Shown here piece by piece: positions 10,991 to 22,165 of a DNA stretch of 64,000 nucleotides (position 1 is the first letter of the stretch; each line of letters opens with the position of its first letter). The stretch is from positions 16,911,917 to 16,975,916 of the forward strand of contig JAOANR010000015.1 in NCBI GenBank assembly GCA_030278955.1. The letters are read 5' to 3'. The notes beneath the pieces were generated by a model. That model did no database searches. It had not been told where the DNA came from and saw only the letters and a list, made by a program, of their open reading frames with translations. The position numbers and the translations under genes were made by a program. The stretch comes from Hygrophila difformis. Its lineage: Eukaryota > Streptophyta > Magnoliopsida > Lamiales > Acanthaceae.

Positions 10991-13900
10991 TTCTATTTTC
11001 TTCTTCTTCTTCTACTTCTTCTCCTCCTCCCTCTCGCTCTCTCTCCCCTTAAAATTGTTTGGTTAGGAATGCTTTAAAGCAGATTCAGAGCCGGATCTAT
11101 CCAGGTTGGTTGGTTAGTTTCTTGTTGGCATCTTGTTCTTGAATAACAGGTAATTCTTCTTGTGTACAATTGTTTATCGTTTTGGTTGTTGAAAATGTGA
11201 ATATTGTTCTAAATCTCTGTCACATAAAGGTGCCCAACTATTACTTTATTATTTGTGTGTAGCTACTTTTTGAGGTCCTATGTCAGTTTCTTTTATTTGT
11301 CATCCTTCTTTTTTTTTTTTTTTTTTTTTCCCTGGTTTCTAAATCATCAATTTGTGAGCTTCTTGTTTATGTGTGTGTGTGTGAATCGTGATTTGGTTCA
11401 AAACACTTGCTTGTATTGTGAAACAATAGCTTTTTAGTCACTGCTTGTGTGTGCCCAATTATGATTTTTTTTAGACACTGCTTGACTGAAGTAGTATGAT
11501 TTACATTGAGAAGCATGCTGTCACTTATGACGTTTACTGTTAAGCTGTTCAAGGTGATCAAATGACAACCTACTATCATATATATACTGAAGTGCATCTA
11601 TGATATTTTTATATGCTTTATCTTTTACAAATTTTCAAGCATCTTAATATGATATGGTTAGTGCGTTGTCCAGTATACATAGATTGAGAAATGTGCCTGT
11701 GATGTTTTTAAGTTTATGTATAGTATATAGGATAACTTTTTCTGTATCTGCAAGGATGAGATTTGGATCATATGATTCAAGTTGATATTCTTAATATATT
11801 TATTTTGCAACTGGATAAAGGAGGATCTGTTGCATGTGTTGATAACATGTTTTTCCTGCAAATTTTGTTTCTCCACTCCCATTCCCACCCTTATCCTTTT
11901 CTTTTTCTTTCTCCTTTTTCTTTTTTTTTAAAAAAATTCTTTTCCTTTTTTCTTTTCCTTTTTTTTTTTTTTTAAATTTTAGGAGGTGATGCAGGATGTT
12001 TAAAATGGGTTGGTTGAGAGCTGCATCAATGCTTCCAATCAGGATTGGTTGTGGTGTATTTTAATTTTGCCTAGTTTCATATGCGTCCCTTTCAGTGCAA
12101 TTTTCATTTCTTTTATTCTTGTTTTTAGTAAGTAGGGATGTAGGATACGTTTCGTGAGGAGCCATTGCAATCACAAGATGAATTTTCCATTTTCTTTCAT
12201 ACGGTATTCAATTATGAGCTTCAGTAATAAGTTGTTTAGTTCCTTTCTTATCGATGTACTTAACTTGAGAGCATGGTTTGTTGGCGAGTTGATGGTTTCT
12301 TGATTGTTCATTGTAAATTCCTTAATTGACCAATTCCCTATATGTATACTCATGTCAATTATATCAAACTCTTAAAATTAATACCTAAGCTAATTTATTG
12401 GCAAAAAATACACAAACTTTTGTTAGAAAAAAAATTATACTTCTCTCTTTTAAATTATTTATTTATTTCTTTATTTTAATAAAAAATCTCAACCTTTCAA
12501 AATTTTCATTTCAGCCCAAATAATTAGAAAAATATATTTTGGCTGTAATTTTTTTAAAGCAAAAAAAAAAAAAAAATCAAATGGAACATAAAGAAACATA
12601 TGGTTTTTAAATAGACTATTTTGAAAGAAACAGAGTCTTAAATCTTGATGTGAAGAATGTGATGCAACGTATAGTTTGCAACAAATGGTTTTCGTGTTGG
12701 AGATTCATTGTATAGAATTTTTTGTATATATGCTGCATGCTGTAGATGGACAGAAATAGATCTACATACAAAAAATGATGAGCCACGATATGATTAATTG
12801 CTTTTCTTTTTCCTCGTCGTTTCACACTTAAAAACAAGGAATATCATTTTCTGATCATTTTTGTATTGTATTCATATGTATTCGTGCTTTATGCATGCGT
12901 ATTTGTGTTGTATTTATGCAACAAAATACTAACAAATACGAACCATTTTTTCTTAATCAAATTAAAAGTCAAATTTCAAGATTTTTATTCCTATTTTTGC
13001 AACACCTTCAAAACAAGATAAACTGCCCAATACCAAGTACTAAAACTAATTCCTTACAATCAAAATAGTGCGCAACACTTCATCGGTTCACCTCATAAAA
13101 CAATTAGGACAAAAGAGGATGCTTCGATAAGTAACAACGAAATTTACTAACCTTCACTGCGCTTTGTAAGTGCCTCAGAAAATGAGTTATCACATTGAAT
13201 GCTGGTATCGGGATGACAAGCTCTCTCGTTCCTCACATTTATCACATTAAATTAAAATTTTACATTATTTATTCAATGCAATATTGTTTTATTTTTTATT
13301 TAACTATTTAAAAAATTTAACTTATTTTTAGTTATATTGAATTTTGATTTTATTTTAATTTATTTGGCCATTTGTTCATTCCATTTTATTTACATTAATT
13401 TATATGAAACCAATTTCTGTATTTTGAATTTTTCTTAGATTTTTTATTTTTATTTAGTTAAGTTTTTGTATTATCTTTTTTTTAATATAATTTCACTTCA
13501 TTATTTTATATTTTATTTTCTTCTCTTGAGCTTAAAAAGTACTATATATATAACTTATTACTATTTAATTATAATTAATTTTAATGGTATTTCTTTATTT
13601 TGTTTGACAACTTTAATTTCATTTTATTTTCTATTAGTTTATTTAAATTTTATTTTATTTTTTACTTTGTATTTTTTGTGATAGACTTTTCTCTTTTTTC
13701 AATGACCAAAATACAAAAAGTAGGGCAATTTAATGACCAAAGTGTATTGTTTTCAAACTATTGGGGTCAAAATGAAAATTTTAAAAGTTAACGGATCTTA
13801 AAAGAATATTCAAAATGGCGAAGTAAAGTGCAGATCTGCTTTTTGCCAGAAAACTAAATTTAGATACTAATTTTAAAATTTTGGTGTAATTGAAATGTAT

Positions 13901-14303
13901 TTTTTGAAAATTATTGTTTGTACTTTGTTTGGAACACTCTTGAGTAGGATTTTTCCCTCTTCTGCTTATAAAGAAAGAAGAGATAGACTAATAGCATCAT
14001 CAAGTCCGCCATTTAGGTTGGATGTAAAACATTTCCCCTACTTCAGAAACCATCATTAATTGTAAACCCTAAACCCTCAAGTAGTACTTTTGTGCCATGT
14101 AAAAAAATATGGCAACGAGAAATAAATCACAATACATACTATTATTCAACATTCAAGTGTAATTTATTCAAGCACACACATGAATGGCATCAATATCTGT
14201 TTCACTCATAATCACAGTTTCATTCAATCAAGCATTATTTAGATGTTCTAGTAATTGGTGCAATGTATAATAATGTGTGTGTATATATATAACTGTGTAT
14301 GTA
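10991..14303. other. Intergenic AT-rich DNA between the two host genes
   Basis: No supported gene. It holds a TTC/CTC pyrimidine tract (about 10991-11049), poly-T runs (11307-11330, 11940-11975), and very AT-rich DNA at 13230-13700. Two copies of the telomere-like word AAACCCT lie near 14064-14077; two units are too few to call an interstitial telomere. Confidence 0.6.
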
Positions 14304-17300
14304 TCATGCAATAAGTCCTTCCCTTCGAAGCTCCGATTTCAGCTCAACAATTTCTGTCTGAGGCAAAATGGCCATTACATTCCTCCCTCCATCTTTTGGG
14401 TTGGGTGGAAGCACCAAGATTGTCCCTTTCTCCCCAACCCCATCAATCCTGCAGTTCACATCAATTGGTTTCTGTCCTCTGTATTCAAATTCATAAAATT
14501 TAGCCCCTTCAAGGTCCACAAAGGTTAAGTTTGCACCAAAGATTATGACATCGGCCAATCCTTGTCCCCTTGTCATGGTCTCGTCGATCTTTCCATTCTC
14601 CTCTATTGCGTCGTCTTTCACCATTGATGCTAGCTTACTTGGATTGGCCTCTGCTATTGTGAATTCAGCCCTGACGATGCTCACCTTTTGCTTATTTCCC
14701 AACCCGCTGTATGACGCGTCCTCCAGACGATCATTTTTCGTGCAAATTGTAACGACATTTGGCTCGTTTCCCTCGCCTCGAATTCTGGCTATGCATTGCC
14801 AAATGATGGCCGAAACTGCTGCAAATGGGGTCAGTGAAGACCCGTTTGGACCCAGTTTGGCCTGAAGATGCCCCAACCGTGTGGCGGTAAGAGTGAAGGA
14901 GAATACCTCCAGTTGGAGTTCAGTGTCGTGGATCCAATTGTCGCCTACTGGGGCGACCCGGTTGATGGAAAGGGGATCGTCGTCCGACTCCTTGTTCTCA
15001 ACCGGAGTCATTATTGGTTCATCTGCGGTGATCTTGGTGTGAGTTTGGGCCAAGTTCATCGGTCGGCCTAGGTCTAGCCCGGCCTCGACCTTTCCTAAAG
15101 AGTTCATGAATTCTGCAACAGCAAATGCATCTCCAAGAACATGTGCCCAACTTATGCCCACGGCTGTTCCACCACACTTGAATTTTGTTAGCTGCAAGAC
15201 AAGTATTTACACTAGTAACCATACGGACATGTGGAGTACAAATTGATAGCTATAGTTAAGAAGTACTACAAGATAAGATGGTGAGTGATGAGTTGAAAAG
15301 AGTCATGCAATACTATCAAAAGTAGGTAACTAACTTAAAGCATTTACATAACGACTAGCCGAGGCCCGAGGGTAATCTAAAATTATTAAGGGCTTTTTTT
15401 TCTTTTTTTTTTTTTCGAGTGAATCAAACATATTTCATGACTCCAAGCTTCCAAGTTCCATTTCCAGTTGGGTATGAGGACTTAGCCCAAGTGGTTAAGT
15501 CCCCTAACTCTCATCTTTCAGGTTGGAGGTTCGATTCCCCATCGGCCCCCTATCCCTCCCTTTTATTCCCCTTGTAATTTGTGGTGACATGAGCTCCCAC
15601 CACCCATTTCCCAGTAAGAATATATAAGTCTTGTTCTTTACACTACATTTTAAAGGTTGTAGCTGTGTGAATGACAGTTCTGCAAACAGAAGCTATTATT
15701 AGTAGCTTTCCAGAGCTGTCGACGGGTACTTTACTATTTAATTAATTTTTTTTAATTGTTTTTAAAACTAAAACTACTTCTAAAAAATAATTTATATCAA
15801 ATTAAAAACTCAAGTCTCAATCAAAATCTACATCTTCCAATTCGCAACTACAATTCAATATGCACTAGGACATACTCCCCCTGTCACATTCCAAACGTCT
15901 CAATTTTTAATACTGTTATACATATTTGACTTAAATTTTTATTGCAGTTATATAAAAAAAAAAATATAATCAAGTGGCATCTTTTTGAATTCGTCTTTTC
16001 GCATAGTTTCAGAATATATATATATTTTATAGTAATTTTTACTTATCTAACGTTTAAGATATTAACTATTAAAATAATTGCATTGAATTGTGTATATAAA
16101 AGTTTTATGACATTTAAATGGAGTAATGTACATTGTACACTATATATGGGATATCAGAGTATGGTGGCAAATAGTGTAGAAAAGAATCCAATAAATTACC
16201 ATTTGGGGAAGGCAGACAAAGACAATAGTGGAATTATATGGCAGGCACAGCTAATAATAAATTAAAAACAAAACAGAAGCAGAAGCAGACAGGGATTATG
16301 AATGCTATTAAAAGCCCAATTGAGGATTGCCATTTTCCCTTGGTTACAAGTTTTCATGCTATATACTCCCTCCGTTTTTTTGTTTGCATTATTGGGAACA
16401 TAGATATATTGCATATTTTTAATAATTAATAATTTAAATTATATAAAATTAAAAATTATAAAAGTTGATACTCCGTGTTATAAAATTATAAGTTTAGAAA
16501 AATCTAATAAGATCTCACTTAACATAACTATATATTTTTTAATAACAATGATAAAAATTTAAAACAAAGTTAAACAGTGAATGATATCAAAATATTGCAA
16601 ACGCATCAAAACGGATTAAGTACTATACAGTGGTAAGTGAGGAGTCCATGGTGGACCACTGCCACCCAGTGGCGGATCCAGAATTTTTGTAAAGGGAGGG
16701 CTTGAAATTTTTTTTCAACGAACCAAAAGAAGAAGAAGAAAATGTAAACAATAAGAAGAATAAATCTGCAGAAGTAGTGTGTGGATGAGCAAGAAAAGGG
16801 TAAGGCTCTTAGGAAATTTAACATAATTTTTAATATATATATATATATATATACATAAAAAAAAAAATGGGAGGGGGGCTGGAGCCCACCCAGCCTTAAG
16901 CTGGGTCCGCCCCTGCTGCCACCCATCATGCATCATCATTAATAAATTACCTATCTCATATAGTTAATTAATAAACAATAATTTCATGGTATGTATATGA
17001 GGTAATACACGAACATGCCTTATTCCCATCTACCTACCACTTGCTTCCTCAATACTTCCTACTTTTCAACTTTTAGCGTTACCATGTTGACCAACACTTC
17101 CATTAAAGCCTTTCCCTCCTTTCTGTTTTTAGTTATTTTTTTAGTCAATACTCCCCCGTCCCACCCCAAGTGTCCTGTTACTGTTGGGCACGGGAATTAA
17201 GGTAGAGTTGGTTTGTGAGTATATGGTGGGGTCCACATAGTTGTTGGAGGGAAAAATTATTTCTATTTATAGAAAGAAGACATTTGTAATGGGACATCCA

Positions 17301-20300
17301 TAAATAGTAAGTATGACATTTGGAATGGGACGGAGGGAGTATATTATAAAATCAAGAAACACAATTATAACTATACAATCTTTCATTTTTGCTCCCTATT
17401 TATCAAGAAATGTACTTGAAGTAGAGGAAGAATGAGCATCATTGGGGAAATAAAAGAGTACTATTAGAACATTTTGATAAAAATACCTAAAATGAGAACT
17501 ATTTTGGATTGTTATTTTTTTTTTATTTTTTTTTTTAATTTCTAAGAAGATAACTAAAATGGAATGGAGCGAGTATACCGTTTCTTATTATTAATTAAAA
17601 ATTCTAAACCCGTTAAAGTTTATATGCCTAGTCTTGTACTAGTTCAGAGGAGGTATAGTTTTAACAACAAGATGGCATTTAAAGCTCAACTAATTTTGCT
17701 AGATTGATTATCTTACCGTATGGCATGTTATCTTATTGGATAGGTGCTTAATGGGTGAGAATGAGCAAATGATGGACAATGTGTGCGATATGAATATTAA
17801 CTAGGTATGTGCTGGATAATTAATAATATTTCGGCCGTATAAAAACAGACCCAAACAAATACTCAAATTAATAAAATCTCATATGGCAGATCACGCAAGA
17901 TTTATGTTACTCTATTCATGCAGACTTTCGTGCATTCATTTGTCATATAAAACCTGCCGGATTCAAAATACATATATTGTTTTTGAAACATAAAACATGC
18001 ATTATTTTAAACAAATGTTTTCTTTGTGATTATCCGAATAATATATGCATGTTTATAAATTTGCTTATACTATTAATTTATCACTAATTAGTCTATCCAA
18101 GGTTATCAAAATCTAGATCTTAGGTATGATCGTTTTTCCATTTGCAAGATCCGGATCGTAGAATCGTATTCAGATCCTAAGATCCTATGAAATGAAATTA
18201 GGAAAAAAAATATATTCATATTGCATATTAGCAAATTACAATAACCAATATCAATAGACAAAAATTTGTTTAGCAAAAAAAAGGATAATAGTTGAGCATT
18301 TAAGACATGATGATGCTTGAGCTGGGTTGGATTTGTCACTAGAATTTTCTCAATTTTCGTCAGTCTCAACTACTGTTTCATTGGATTCATCGTCATCCAT
18401 CTGGGCGGGGGTTTTAGGACTAAGATCTCCATCAGCAGTAGGTGCTGGAAGGGGATGCTACGACAAGGGCGGCGGTAGAAAGAGGAAGGGGATGCGAAGG
18501 CGACGATAGGAAGAGAAGGGGGATACGACAGCGACGTCAACAACAGGAAGATGAATTGGAAGAGAAAGATGAAGGGGATGCGAGCTCGAGGAAGATGGAG
18601 ATGCAAATAAAAATTCATAGATCTGGATTTTGGAAAAGAATAGAGGACTGAAAAATGAAAAAATGAAATGAAAAATAAGAGGGAGTGGGATCGGATCGTT
18701 CAAAGATTTTAAGATCTTATATAAATCCTATAGATCTTATCCAGATCTCACCCTAATTTCGATCCCATACAGATCTTGATCATTTTGAATTTATGGGATC
18801 GTAGGATCGTAAGATCCTAATATCTAGATCTAGATTTTAATAATCTTGCTCCTATCATTTATTTTTATGTAATATACTAATAAGATGGGCTGTTGGGATG
18901 AAATTCAATTCGAACTGAGTGTTTATATTGAGAGATACTCCATTCGTCCTAATGATTTTGGCCTATTTCCTTTCTTGATTATCTCACCGATCTTGACTAA
19001 TTTTGTATTTTGATATAAAATTACTCTTTAATCCTTACGGTTTGAATTCTCGTGTTCACAATTTTATTGCTAACTACCACTATCTAAAAATTATTGACAA
19101 AAAGAAAACGAGTCAAGAAACATGGATCGAGGGAGTTTTTGTTTTTTATCTTTTATTTTTTATATTTAATTTATATGGATTATATTTTTTAGTTGAATAT
19201 TAAAGTATCCTAGGTTTTATTGGACCAAAAATTAATATCTCAATCAGACATTGCATCTCCCAAAATAGAATTTTGTATACACAAAGATGCGAATCGAGAC
19301 ATTTGCTTAAGTTTCAAAAACCCCATACCACATAGGCCAACTGCATTTGGTTATATTTATTTTTAATGGAGTAAGGGGGAAAAAAGAACTTGAATTAAAA
19401 TATTGAACGGTGCATGTAGTTTTATCCAAGGCCTGTTAAAGTGGTGAGATAATATTGAAATACTATTAAATACGGCAGCTAGCTGGTGTTTGGTTTGCTC
19501 ATTTAATTCTCCATAATTGCTTAAAGAAATAATAACTACAACAATAAATTCTTTAAGCATCGACAATGAATTTGAAACGTACTACTGTATTACTTATACT
19601 ATAAAATTGGAGCTTGGTCCAATTCTAATAAAATGATTAAATCTCGATTTCCGGGGTTTGATGCCCGAATCAATTAAATACAGTGTGTATTTAATTTCAT
19701 GTGATATGATCGAGTATATATTTTATAAAACCTAATCTAAAATTCTGAGTATGGATGCTTAACGTTTAAGTGAAGAAACTAATCTTCAAATAGATACTAG
19801 TACATACTGCTATAATATTATGGGGGATCGGAGATCTGATCCTAAAGGTTATAGAAATTAGAAACTAGGCTTCAATAATGTCTCAAGAATAATAATCCAA
19901 TAATAAAATACTACTACTAGTATACCATGTTGCAATTAAAAAAAACAGGCCAAGGATGCACATGTATATGTATGGTGAAATTTAGTAAAAGATCACATAA
20001 AGGAAATTGGGTAGATGCATAAGGAAGTAAAAAGTGGCAAAAAATTGAATGAAAAACAAGGGGAGATCAGAGAGATGAAAGGGACCTGAATGAAGACAAG
20101 GGGAGAAAACCCAAGCTCTGGGCCAATCACTTGTGAGGGGACAAGGAGCTTCTCAATGTCCATACAATCATCATTTTCATTTTTCTTCATTTCCATCCAC
20201 TCATCTAGGGTTTTATGGGACTTGGCTTCCAAGAACCTCACCCCACAGTCGTTGCACTTGATAAAGGGGCGGCCGGAGCCCATGCCAGTGTCATTGCCCG

Positions 20301-20643
20301 TGCCGCCGGTTCCGCCGGAGCCAGAGGAGCGGCGGAATCGGCCACAAGTCATGGGATACTTGTTGAGCCACATGAACATGGGCTCCTTGATGACAAGAGT
20401 GGTGAGGCCCTCAAAGGCCTCCTTCCCAAAGTAATACACCCCTCTCAGGTAGTGAAGCTTCATGGCCAAATCCAGGCTATGGGGCTCCCATATGACGTCG
20501 GACCCCGTCACGTCCGCCGGTCCGATCGACGACACTTTTCTGTCGTAGATCAATCCCACCAATTGGCCTTCGCTTATTGACCCTTTTTCCATTGAAGCAG
20601 CTCCTGCTCCGGCTCCTCCTACTCCTGCTGCTGCCGAAACCAT
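14304..20643 (-). CDS. CER2-LIKE: CER2/CER26-like BAHD-fold wax biosynthesis protein, 2 exons
   Basis: Exon 1 is 20643-20086 (186 codons, phase 0) and exon 2 is 15191-14304. The donor is CAG/GTCCCT, the acceptor CTTGCAG/CT, giving 481 aa. Exon 1 has the family blocks GSDVIWEPHSLDLAMKLHYL and RPFIKCNDCGVRFLEAKSHK, and ends in a VIGPELGFSPLV block. Exon 2 opens with FKCGGTAVGISWAHVLGDA, with the BAHD HxxxD at H203-D207. It ends with FGANLTFVDLEG where catalytic BAHDs have DFGWG, as in CER2-LIKEs. In Arabidopsis these proteins work in the ER with the condensing enzyme CER6 to extend fatty acids beyond C28 for cuticular wax, without needing acyltransferase catalysis. A Gly/Ala-rich N-terminus makes it longer than the usual 420-430 aa. 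The 4894-nt intron is filled with repeats. No break is seen. Confidence 0.9.
15474..15650 (+). mobile_element. tRNA-derived SINE-like repeat in the CER2-like intron
   Basis: A-box-like TAGCCCAAGTGG and B-box GGTTCGATTCC lie about 40 bp apart, followed by the same C/T-rich body and TTGTAATTTGTGGTG seen in the SINEs at 37137 and 61312. The poly-A tail and target duplication are not clear, so it is probably an old or 3'-truncated copy. Confidence 0.7.
15875..16123. mobile_element. Decayed Stowaway MITE
   Basis: The left end is CTCCCCCTGTCACATTCC and the right end TTTAAATGGAG, with TA on both sides; length 249 bp. The interior (TTTTGAATTCGTCTTTTCG) is a worn copy of the main family. Confidence 0.7.
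16366..16620. mobile_element. Stowaway-type MITE
   Basis: The left end CTCCCTCCGTTTTTTTG and right end AAAACGGATTAAG are flanked by TA; length 255 bp. Reverse main-family interior (AAATCTAATAAGATCTCACT). Confidence 0.8.
16667..16915. mobile_element. hAT-type MITE with perfect 8-bp target duplication
   Basis: The ends CAGTGGCGGATCCAG and CTGGGTCCGCCCCTG are imperfect inverted repeats. They are flanked by CTGCCACC at 16659-16666 and 16916-16923. Length is 249 bp with no coding capacity. An 8-bp duplication and CAG-CTG ends are typical of hAT elements. Confidence 0.88.
17151..17339. mobile_element. Short Stowaway-type MITE
   Basis: The ends CTCCCCCGTCCCACCCC and GGAATGGGACGGAGGGAG are flanked by TA; length 189 bp. 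The interior GGTGGGGTCCACAT differs from the main family. Confidence 0.85.
18099..18847. mobile_element. GATC-rich inverted-repeat element in the CER2-like intron
   Basis: The left end AAGGTTATCAAAATCTAGAT pairs with the right end ATCTAGATTTTAATAATCTT, giving a 749-bp element. Both arms are dense in GATC words (GATCGTAGGATCGTAAGATC and variants). The centre (18400-18660) is purine-rich with short ORFs of low complexity. Flanking CTATC/CTATCA may be a worn duplication. Superfamily undetermined. Confidence 0.65.
18938..19135. mobile_element. Decayed Stowaway MITE
   Basis: The left end CTCCATTCGTCCTAATG and right end CATGGATCGAGGGAG pair; length 198 bp. The interior differs from the main family. 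Confidence 0.6.
19136..20085. other. Repeat-poor part of the CER2-like intron next to exon 1
   Basis: AT-rich intronic DNA with no repeat ends or coding content that I recognise. The donor GTCCCT lies at 20085-20080 (minus strand). Confidence 0.6.
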
Positions 20644-20645
20644 TA

Positions 20646-20699
20646 TATAAATATATATATATATATATATATTTATTTATTTATTTATTTATTTATTTG
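20646..20699. repeat. AT and TTTA microsatellite in the CER2-like 5' UTR
   Basis: A run of AT dinucleotides is followed by about seven TTTA tetranucleotides, ending directly next to the start codon at 20643. It would be transcribed as part of the leader if transcription starts near the TATA-like stretch at 20739-20747. Length polymorphism is expected. Confidence 0.85.
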
Positions 20700-20738
20700 T
20701 GCCCAATAATGTATGTCACTGATCTTAGCTCGTGAAGT

Positions 20739-20861
20739 ATATATATAAGGGGCGGGAAGGTAGCTTAGGGGAATAAATACAGAGAGAAGAAAACGAGAAA
20801 TGCACGGGCTTGGCATAATTAACTACTTCAATAATGAATTGAAGTTGCTATGTCCACGTGG
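20739..20861 (-). promoter_or_regulatory. CER2-like promoter: TATA box and G-box
   Basis: On the minus strand, TTATATATATA (20747-20739) lies about 95 bp before the start codon and fits a TATA box. A palindromic G-box CCACGTGG lies at 20854-20861; such ACGT-core sites bind bZIP/bHLH factors and occur in ABA- or light-regulated promoters. Control of wax genes by drought/ABA makes this plausible, but the function is inferred from the motif alone. Confidence 0.55.
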
Positions 20862-21059
20862 ATGAAGTTTGTTGGTGGGTACAAGAATGCACCTCCAATA
20901 TTGTTACATAGGAATAGTACTGATCTAACTAGGTACGAATTAAGTATTTCAAACTTGGATGTGGATGATGTGCAGCAACTTGCAAGGGCAGGCAATGTGG
21001 AGGTAGTAAGTTTTTGTGATGTTTAAAAAAGTTGTGATGTGTTTTGTGATTGGGAATTA

Positions 21060-21321
21060 CTCCCTCCGTCCCACCATACTTGTCCTGTTTGACTTTTTTA
21101 CACTGTTCATCGTTCAACTTTGACTCAACTTTATTTCAAATATATATTTAGAGAAAAATAGTCGAGTTGGGTCTTGTTAGGATCGTATGATCATGTAGTA
21201 TTATAATATATATTTTGCATAATTTTTTATTGAACATATTTTTTGAGATATTAATAGTTGAAAAAGTGCATTGGATTGTGTGCAAAAGTGAAACAAGACA
21301 AGTTAAATGAGACGGATGGAG
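21060..21321. mobile_element. Stowaway-type MITE (subfamily b)
   Basis: The ends CTCCCTCCGTCCCACC and GAGACGGATGGAG are flanked by TA; length 262 bp. The interior GGATCGTATGATCATGTAG matches the copy at 3535-3792. Confidence 0.9.
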
Positions 21322-21501
21322 TATATTATAATATTTAAAAATTTTGTGATAAGTGTGGCTATTTTTGTGATGTAAAAATCTCAGACATCACGAAATTAAA
21401 GTCTCCCAGAACTGCATTTGGAGGGGCACATGGCGCATGCACGGACTGAACCGTTTCAACTTAATTAGGTCTAATATGGGTCTTAATTAAATTAAGTACT
21501 A

Positions 21502-21773
21502 CTCCCTCCGTCCCATATTTATCTTCTTCGACACTGTAGATACGGAGTTTAAGAAAGTTGTATTTTATTATTTTCATGTGTACTTTTTGAGGGATAAATT
21601 TGTCTCTTTTTGTCTTGTAGTGCATTGTTAGTAAAATTAAGGATTGGTTTTTTTGTAAATATATGGACATGTAGGGACATTTTAGTAAAAAAAAATTTCC
21701 TTTTTGGGGTAGGAAGATAAATGTGGGACGTCCAAAAATGGAAAGTAAGAAGATAAATATGAGACGGAGGGAG
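21502..21773. mobile_element. Stowaway-type MITE (second family)
   Basis: The ends CTCCCTCCGTCCCATATTTA and AAATATGAGACGGAGGGAG are flanked by TA; length 272 bp. The interior includes GTGGGACGTCCAAAAATGG, distinct from the main family. Confidence 0.9.
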
Positions 21774-21915
21774 TATTAATTTTTAATGTTAGAACCCATC
21801 AGTGCCGTTTTTCCAGTATTTACTTCATCTTCCCAAAATAATGATTAATTTATTACAGTAGCGATTCCAATGGGCTTCGGCTTCTCAAAAAAAAAAAAAA
21901 GATATAATGAGCAAT

Positions 21916-22056
21916 CACTCCTAGAAAAAATCCCGATGGTAGCTAACGAATTTTCATCGCAAAACTTATGGTCGTTAACGAATTTCGGTCACTAACCTCT
22001 TTAGTGACCGGATTTACCAAATTTTTCGATCGCTAAAATAGAAAATTCTTGTAGTG
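21916..22056. mobile_element. Miniature CACTA element
   Basis: It starts CACTCCTAGAAAA and ends TTCTTGTAGTG, flanked by the 3-bp duplication AAT (21913-21915 and 22057-22059). The right end is the usual plant CACTA terminus; the left has diverged. At 141 bp it has no transposase. Confidence 0.82.
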
Positions 22057-22065
22057 AATGACTTC

Positions 22066-22111
22066 TTGTTCTTATTTAGAAACCGAATTTGTTCTTATTT
22101 AGAAACCGAAT
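22066..22111. repeat. 23-bp tandem duplication
   Basis: Two adjacent identical 23-bp copies, each beginning TTGTTCTTATTTAG. A small local duplication between the CACTA MITE and the Tat element. Confidence 0.85.
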
Positions 22112-22165
22112 ATGAGTTTAATTACACCCTCTATTTTATTGCGAAGTTTTGAGCACTTTACAAGG

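Noticed and set aside
14063..14077. Interstitial telomere (AAACCCT repeats)
   Set aside because: Only two units; plants have many such telo-box words in ordinary DNA.
15474..15560. tRNA gene at the B-box-containing repeats
   Set aside because: A- and B-box-like words are present, but the cloverleaf cannot be formed and the sequence continues into a SINE body; the same holds at 37137, 61312 and 61665.
18327..18651. Arg/Glu-rich ORFs inside the GATC-rich element
   Set aside because: Low-complexity purine-rich DNA gives such frames on both strands; no start or splice context.
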